Assembly: GCA_934486735.1 (NCBI GenBank)
Contig: CAKSQL010000051.1
Location: 1 to 8,568, forward strand
Origin: an uncultured Clostridia bacterium
GTDB taxonomy: Bacteria; Bacillota; Clostridia; UBA1381
Length of the DNA stretch: 8,568 nt
Reading direction: 5' to 3'
Positions 6,198 to 8,568 of the stretch are shown in pieces (positions within the stretch are counted from its first letter, which is position 1; each line of letters opens with the position of its first letter). Made by a program: the position numbers and the translations under genes. The notes under the pieces were generated by a model that ran no database searches, was not told the origin of the DNA, and saw only the letters and a program-made list of their open reading frames with translations.

Positions 6198-6452
6198 ATG
6201 GCAAAATTTACATATACTCCGCATGGTGTCTGCTCGGCAAAAATCGATTTCGAGCTTGAGGACGGGATTGTGAAAAATATCCGTTTCACACGTGGCTGCA
6301 ACGGAAACACGCAGGGAATTGCGCGCCTTGCCGAGGGCATGCCTGTCGATGAGGTGATACGGCGCTTGAAAGGCACCGACTGCGGCGGCAAGGGGACTTC
6401 ATGTCCCGATCAGCTGGCAATCGCCCTGGAGCTGGCAAAAGAGGAAGAATAA
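6198..6452 (+). CDS. TSCPD-domain protein, TIGR03905-like, function unknown
   Basis: This 84-residue protein consists almost entirely of a TSCPD domain, a fold also found at the C-terminus of adenosylcobalamin-dependent ribonucleotide reductases. The name motif is visible as GTSCPDQ (residues 66-72). Four cysteines, C12, C34, C62 and C69, lie in conserved-looking contexts (GVCSA, RGCNGN, TDCGGKG, TSCPD) and may bind a metal or act in redox chemistry; this is inference. The biochemical role of free-standing members is not established to my knowledge. The frame is open back to an ATG at 6084, but that overlaps the promoter. ATG 6198 follows AAAGG (6184-6188) and matches the family's length. No ribonucleotide reductase gene is adjacent here. 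It appears to be a single-gene unit. Confidence 0.9.
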   Translation: MAKFTYTPHGVCSAKIDFELEDGIVKNIRFTRGCNGNTQGIARLAEGMPVDEVIRRLKGTDCGGKGTSCPDQLAIALELAKEEE

Positions 6453-6533
6453 TAGCCGCGCGTGCGTGGCGGTGCGGCAGGATTTTTAGTTTTTGACGGC
6501 GATTTCATGCAAAAAAATCCGCCTGCAAACATG

Positions 6534-6676
6534 GAAATAATGCGGCAAGTTGATTTTGTCAATGCGTGCCGGTGTAATTTCTTGCAAAAAGGCTATTGAC
6601 GGAAACTCGGCTTGCGTGCTGAAATAACGCGGTAAGTTGTTTTTGCCGATACATTCGGGTGCAAATTCCGCACAAA
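6534..6676. repeat. 87-bp imperfect tandem duplication
   Basis: The copies start at 6534 and 6621; GAAATAA-Y-GCGG-Y-AAGTTG opens both, with T/C and C/T differences. The second copy fades near 6676. Similarity then falls, with a shared GGTG(T/C)AA block at 6571 and 6658. The period is a multiple of three, so a 90-codon frame on the - strand (6758 to 6486) repeats in phase, but it has no convincing ribosome site and is not called a gene. Confidence 0.75.
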
Positions 6677-6724
6677 AGTTTTCGGCGGAATCGCCGCCCG
6701 ACGGCGCAAAAACACAAGGTAATT

Positions 6725-6766
6725 TGATTTTTGATATGTGAAATTTCATATAAATCAAAAAAATCG
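6725..6766. promoter_or_regulatory. AT-rich inverted repeat upstream of the GerMN gene
   Basis: The palindrome TGAAATTTCA (6739-6748) is the centre of a longer imperfect inverted repeat, with GATTTTTGATATG on the left and CATATAAATCAAAAAAATC on the right. It could be a weak terminator for the TSCPD unit or an operator for the next gene. An in-frame ATG at 6738 falls inside it and is not used as the start. Confidence 0.5.
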
Positions 6767-6827
6767 GAATATTTTACCGAATTCAATCATATACATAATA
6801 CAAACAAAAGATTATGGAGTGATTGCA

Positions 6828-7313
6828 ATGAAAAAAATATTTCTGTTAGCCGCGATATTGCTTACGGCGGCGCTTGTTGCCGGGTGGCATGTCAAAAAGC
6901 CGAGCGAGACGGTGCAGCTGTACTTTGTGGACAGCTCCATGCTCAGGCTTATTCCGTCCGACTTTGAAGTCGGCACAAAAAATCCGTCCAAGGCGGCAAA
7001 AATCGTCATAAACGAGCTGCTGCGCGGCAGGGACGACAACGATAAAATTCTGCGCCTTATCCCGAATGTAAAAAACGGGCTTTCGGTAAAGGTGCGCGGA
7101 ACAACGGCGTATGTCAATATGTCGGACGAGTTTGTGCGCCTGCACTCGGACATCCGCCGGCATGAGATTCTGACAATTTATTCTATTGTGGACTCGCTCA
7201 CATCGGTGGACGGCATTGTCAATGTCAAATTCACGATAGACGGAAGGGAAGAAAAGGATTTTAAGGGCTTCTGCGATATGCGCGAGACCTTTATTCCGGA
7301 CTATTACATATAA
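6828..7313 (+). CDS. GerMN-domain protein, membrane-anchored or secreted
   Basis: The 161-residue protein has an N-terminal hydrophobic segment (residues 4 to about 19, after MKK) and a single GerMN domain at about 27-150. The domain shows the family pattern: VQLYFVD strand, an SKAAKIVINELLRG helix, GTTAYVNMSDEF, a helix containing TIYSIVDSLTS, then VNVKFTIDG. GerMN domains occur in the Bacillus germination and sporulation protein GerM and in many Firmicute envelope proteins; the ligand is not known. The N-terminus resembles a lipoprotein signal (ALVAG), but the position expected to be the lipidated cysteine is tryptophan, so it is more likely a membrane anchor or ordinary signal peptide. The start is set by GGAG at 6816-6819, 8 nt before the ATG; an open frame continues upstream to 6738 without a ribosome site. 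The assignment to sporulation is inference. Confidence 0.87.
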   Translation: MKKIFLLAAILLTAALVAGWHVKKPSETVQLYFVDSSMLRLIPSDFEVGTKNPSKAAKIVINELLRGRDDNDKILRLIPNVKNGLSVKVRGTTAYVNMSDEFVRLHSDIRRHEILTIYSIVDSLTSVDGIVNVKFTIDGREEKDFKGFCDMRETFIPDYYI

Positions 7314-7323
7314 GCTGTAGAGG

Positions 7324-7367
7324 GCGGCGCCTTTTTGCCCGTAAATCGGAGACTGTGCGGCGCCTTT
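7324..7367. repeat. Repeated GCGGCGCCTTT motif after the GerMN gene
   Basis: The 11-mer occurs at 7324-7334 and 7357-7367. The first lies in GGGC…TTTTTGCCC and may form a weak terminator hairpin. The stem is short, so termination is uncertain, and readthrough into galM is possible. Confidence 0.4.
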
Positions 7368-7378
7368 GGTGAAATTCG

Positions 7379-7393
7379 GCGGTAATTAACCGC
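7379..7393. promoter_or_regulatory. Inverted repeat upstream of galM
   Basis: GCGGT-AATTA-ACCGC is a perfect 5-bp-arm inverted repeat ending 28 nt before the galM ATG. Its size and position fit an operator, but no regulator is identified and chance is possible. Confidence 0.35.
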
Positions 7394-7421
7394 GTGCATA
7401 AAATAACAAAGGAGAAAAATC

Positions 7422-8465
7422 ATGAGTATAACAAAGCAAAAATTCGGAACATTGGAAAACGGTGAGGAAGTGTTTGTATACACTTTGGACAACAAAAAGG
7501 GCTTGAGAGCCGAGATTCTCACCTACGGCGGCATAATCAAGAATCTGTATGTCACCAAGGACGGCAGGGAGACCGATGTGGTTCTCGGACGCGATACCCT
7601 GGAGGACTATCTCCAAAACGACGGCTTTTTCGGCGCGGCGGTGGGACGTCATGCGAACCGCATACCGAATGCGGAGTTTACAATCGGCGGGACTACATAT
7701 AAGGTAGGCGCAAATGAGGGCAAAAACTCGCTTCATGGCGGTTTTGCCGGCTTTAATAAAAAGAATTGGAAAGCGACCGAAAGTGGCACAGACGGCGAGC
7801 CTGCGCTTGTTCTGACCTATACATCGCCCGACGGCGAGGAGGGTTTCCCGGGCAAATTGGACGTTAAAATCACATATACGCTCACAGCCGAGAATGCGAT
7901 AAAGCTTCACTATGAGGCGGTTTCGGACAAGGATACCGTTGTGAATCTGACAAATCATAGCTATTTCAACCTGAACGGACACGATTCGGGAACGGTTGAC
8001 GGACACACAATGTGGCTCAATGCCGATTTCTATACCCCCAATACCGATGAGTGCATGCCCTACGGCGAGGTACACTCGGTAAAGGGAACACCGTTCGATT
8101 TCACAACCCCCAAAAAGCTTGGACAGGATATAGCCTCCGATTTTGAGCAGATAAAGAAATTCGGCGGCTATGACCATAACTTTGCCTTAAGCGGCAGGGG
8201 ATATCGCAAAAGTGCGACGCTCACCGGCGATAAAACCGGAATCACAATGGAGATGTATACCGATAAGCCGGGCGTGCAGATATACAGCGGCAATTGCATA
8301 GATGAGGAAAGAGTGTGCAAAGGCGGCGCGGTTTATAAGATTCACCAGGCAGTTTGCCTTGAGACGCAAGCCTTCCCGGCAAGCACGTCATTCTCGCATT
8401 TCCCCGGCGCGTTTTTGGACAAGGGTGAGAAGTACGAGTATGTGACAGAGTATCGCTTCAACTAA
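7422..8465 (+). CDS. galM: Aldose 1-epimerase (mutarotase)
   Basis: GalM interconverts the alpha and beta anomers of glucose, galactose and related sugars in the cytoplasm, feeding the Leloir pathway. The 347-residue protein has the normal family length, and no signal peptide is seen. Expected active-site residues are present: R80 in GRHANRI, H105 in NSLHGG, H179 in NLTNHSYFNL (general acid), D251 in GYDHN and the catalytic base E314 in CLETQ. The ATG has a strong AAAGGAG (7408-7414) 7 nt upstream. No other sugar-utilisation gene is within the window, so the physiological sugar cannot be judged. It is 108 bp after the GerMN gene and is followed by a large terminator; whether it has its own promoter is not clear. 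Confidence 0.96.
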   Translation: MSITKQKFGTLENGEEVFVYTLDNKKGLRAEILTYGGIIKNLYVTKDGRETDVVLGRDTLEDYLQNDGFFGAAVGRHANRIPNAEFTIGGTTYKVGANEGKNSLHGGFAGFNKKNWKATESGTDGEPALVLTYTSPDGEEGFPGKLDVKITYTLTAENAIKLHYEAVSDKDTVVNLTNHSYFNLNGHDSGTVDGHTMWLNADFYTPNTDECMPYGEVHSVKGTPFDFTTPKKLGQDIASDFEQIKKFGGYDHNFALSGRGYRKSATLTGDKTGITMEMYTDKPGVQIYSGNCIDEERVCKGGAVYKIHQAVCLETQAFPASTSFSHFPGAFLDKGEKYEYVTEYRFN

Positions 8466-8476
8466 GATTCGGAGCG

Positions 8477-8567
8477 AAAAAAGGGGCACCGAACCTCCCG
8501 AATGCACCGCTCGGAGTACGCAAAGTACGCCGTCGGGTACATTCGGAAAGTTCTGCACCCTTTTTTT
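8477..8567. terminator. Long terminator hairpin after galM, possibly bidirectional
   Basis: An imperfect stem of more than 35 bp joins 8477-8520 to 8525-8567. Matching blocks are AAAAAAGGGG/CCCTTTTTTT, CCGAAC/GTTCTG, CCGAATG/CATTCGG and GTAC/GTAC at the tip. A-run on the left and T-run on the right allow termination in both directions. It is unusually long for a simple terminator. Confidence 0.88.
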
Positions 8568-8568
8568 C

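Overview
The window reads as chromosome of an anaerobic, probably spore-forming Clostridia-type Firmicute. The evidence is an [FeFe]-hydrogenase maturation gene pair (hydG, hydF), a GerMN-domain protein of the sporulation/germination type, an SH3b-NlpC/P60 cell-wall hydrolase, strong Gram-positive Shine-Dalgarno sites and near-consensus SigA promoters. Genus or species cannot be named from this sequence. All six convincing genes are on the + strand.

Layout: (1) 1-276, an 80-bp tandem array cut by the left window edge, with a decayed continuation to about 320. (2) 360-1778 hydG and 1952-3136 hydF, which together supply two of the three proteins that build the hydrogenase H-cluster; hydE is not in the window. 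The 173-bp gap between them is rich in small hairpins. (3) 3280-4987, a self-contained unit: consensus promoter, secreted three-SH3b NlpC/P60 endopeptidase, strong intrinsic terminator. (4) 4988-6083, about 1.1 kb with no believable gene. It holds a 24-bp CpG-rich tandem array, two facing DnaA-box-like sites, a long inverted repeat running into three 12-bp direct repeats, a 75-nt pure A/T tract, several short palindromes and a direct-repeat pair 535 bp apart. (5) 6084-6452, an extended -10 promoter and a small four-cysteine TSCPD-domain protein. (6) 6453-6827, an intergenic stretch with an 87-bp imperfect duplication and an inverted repeat. (7) 6828-7313, a GerMN-domain protein. (8) 7422-8465, aldose 1-epimerase (galM), closed by a long, possibly bidirectional terminator hairpin.

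The genes are ordinary housekeeping or accessory functions and, apart from hydG-hydF, do not form one pathway. The unusual content is non-coding: three unrelated tandem-repeat families (80, 24 and 87 bp) in different intergenic gaps, and an origin-like cluster at 5537-5731. In the 24-bp array every variable column is a transition and most fall in CpG dinucleotides, which resembles methyl-cytosine decay. No complete new system can be demonstrated here. The 5100-6080 region is the part most worth examining.
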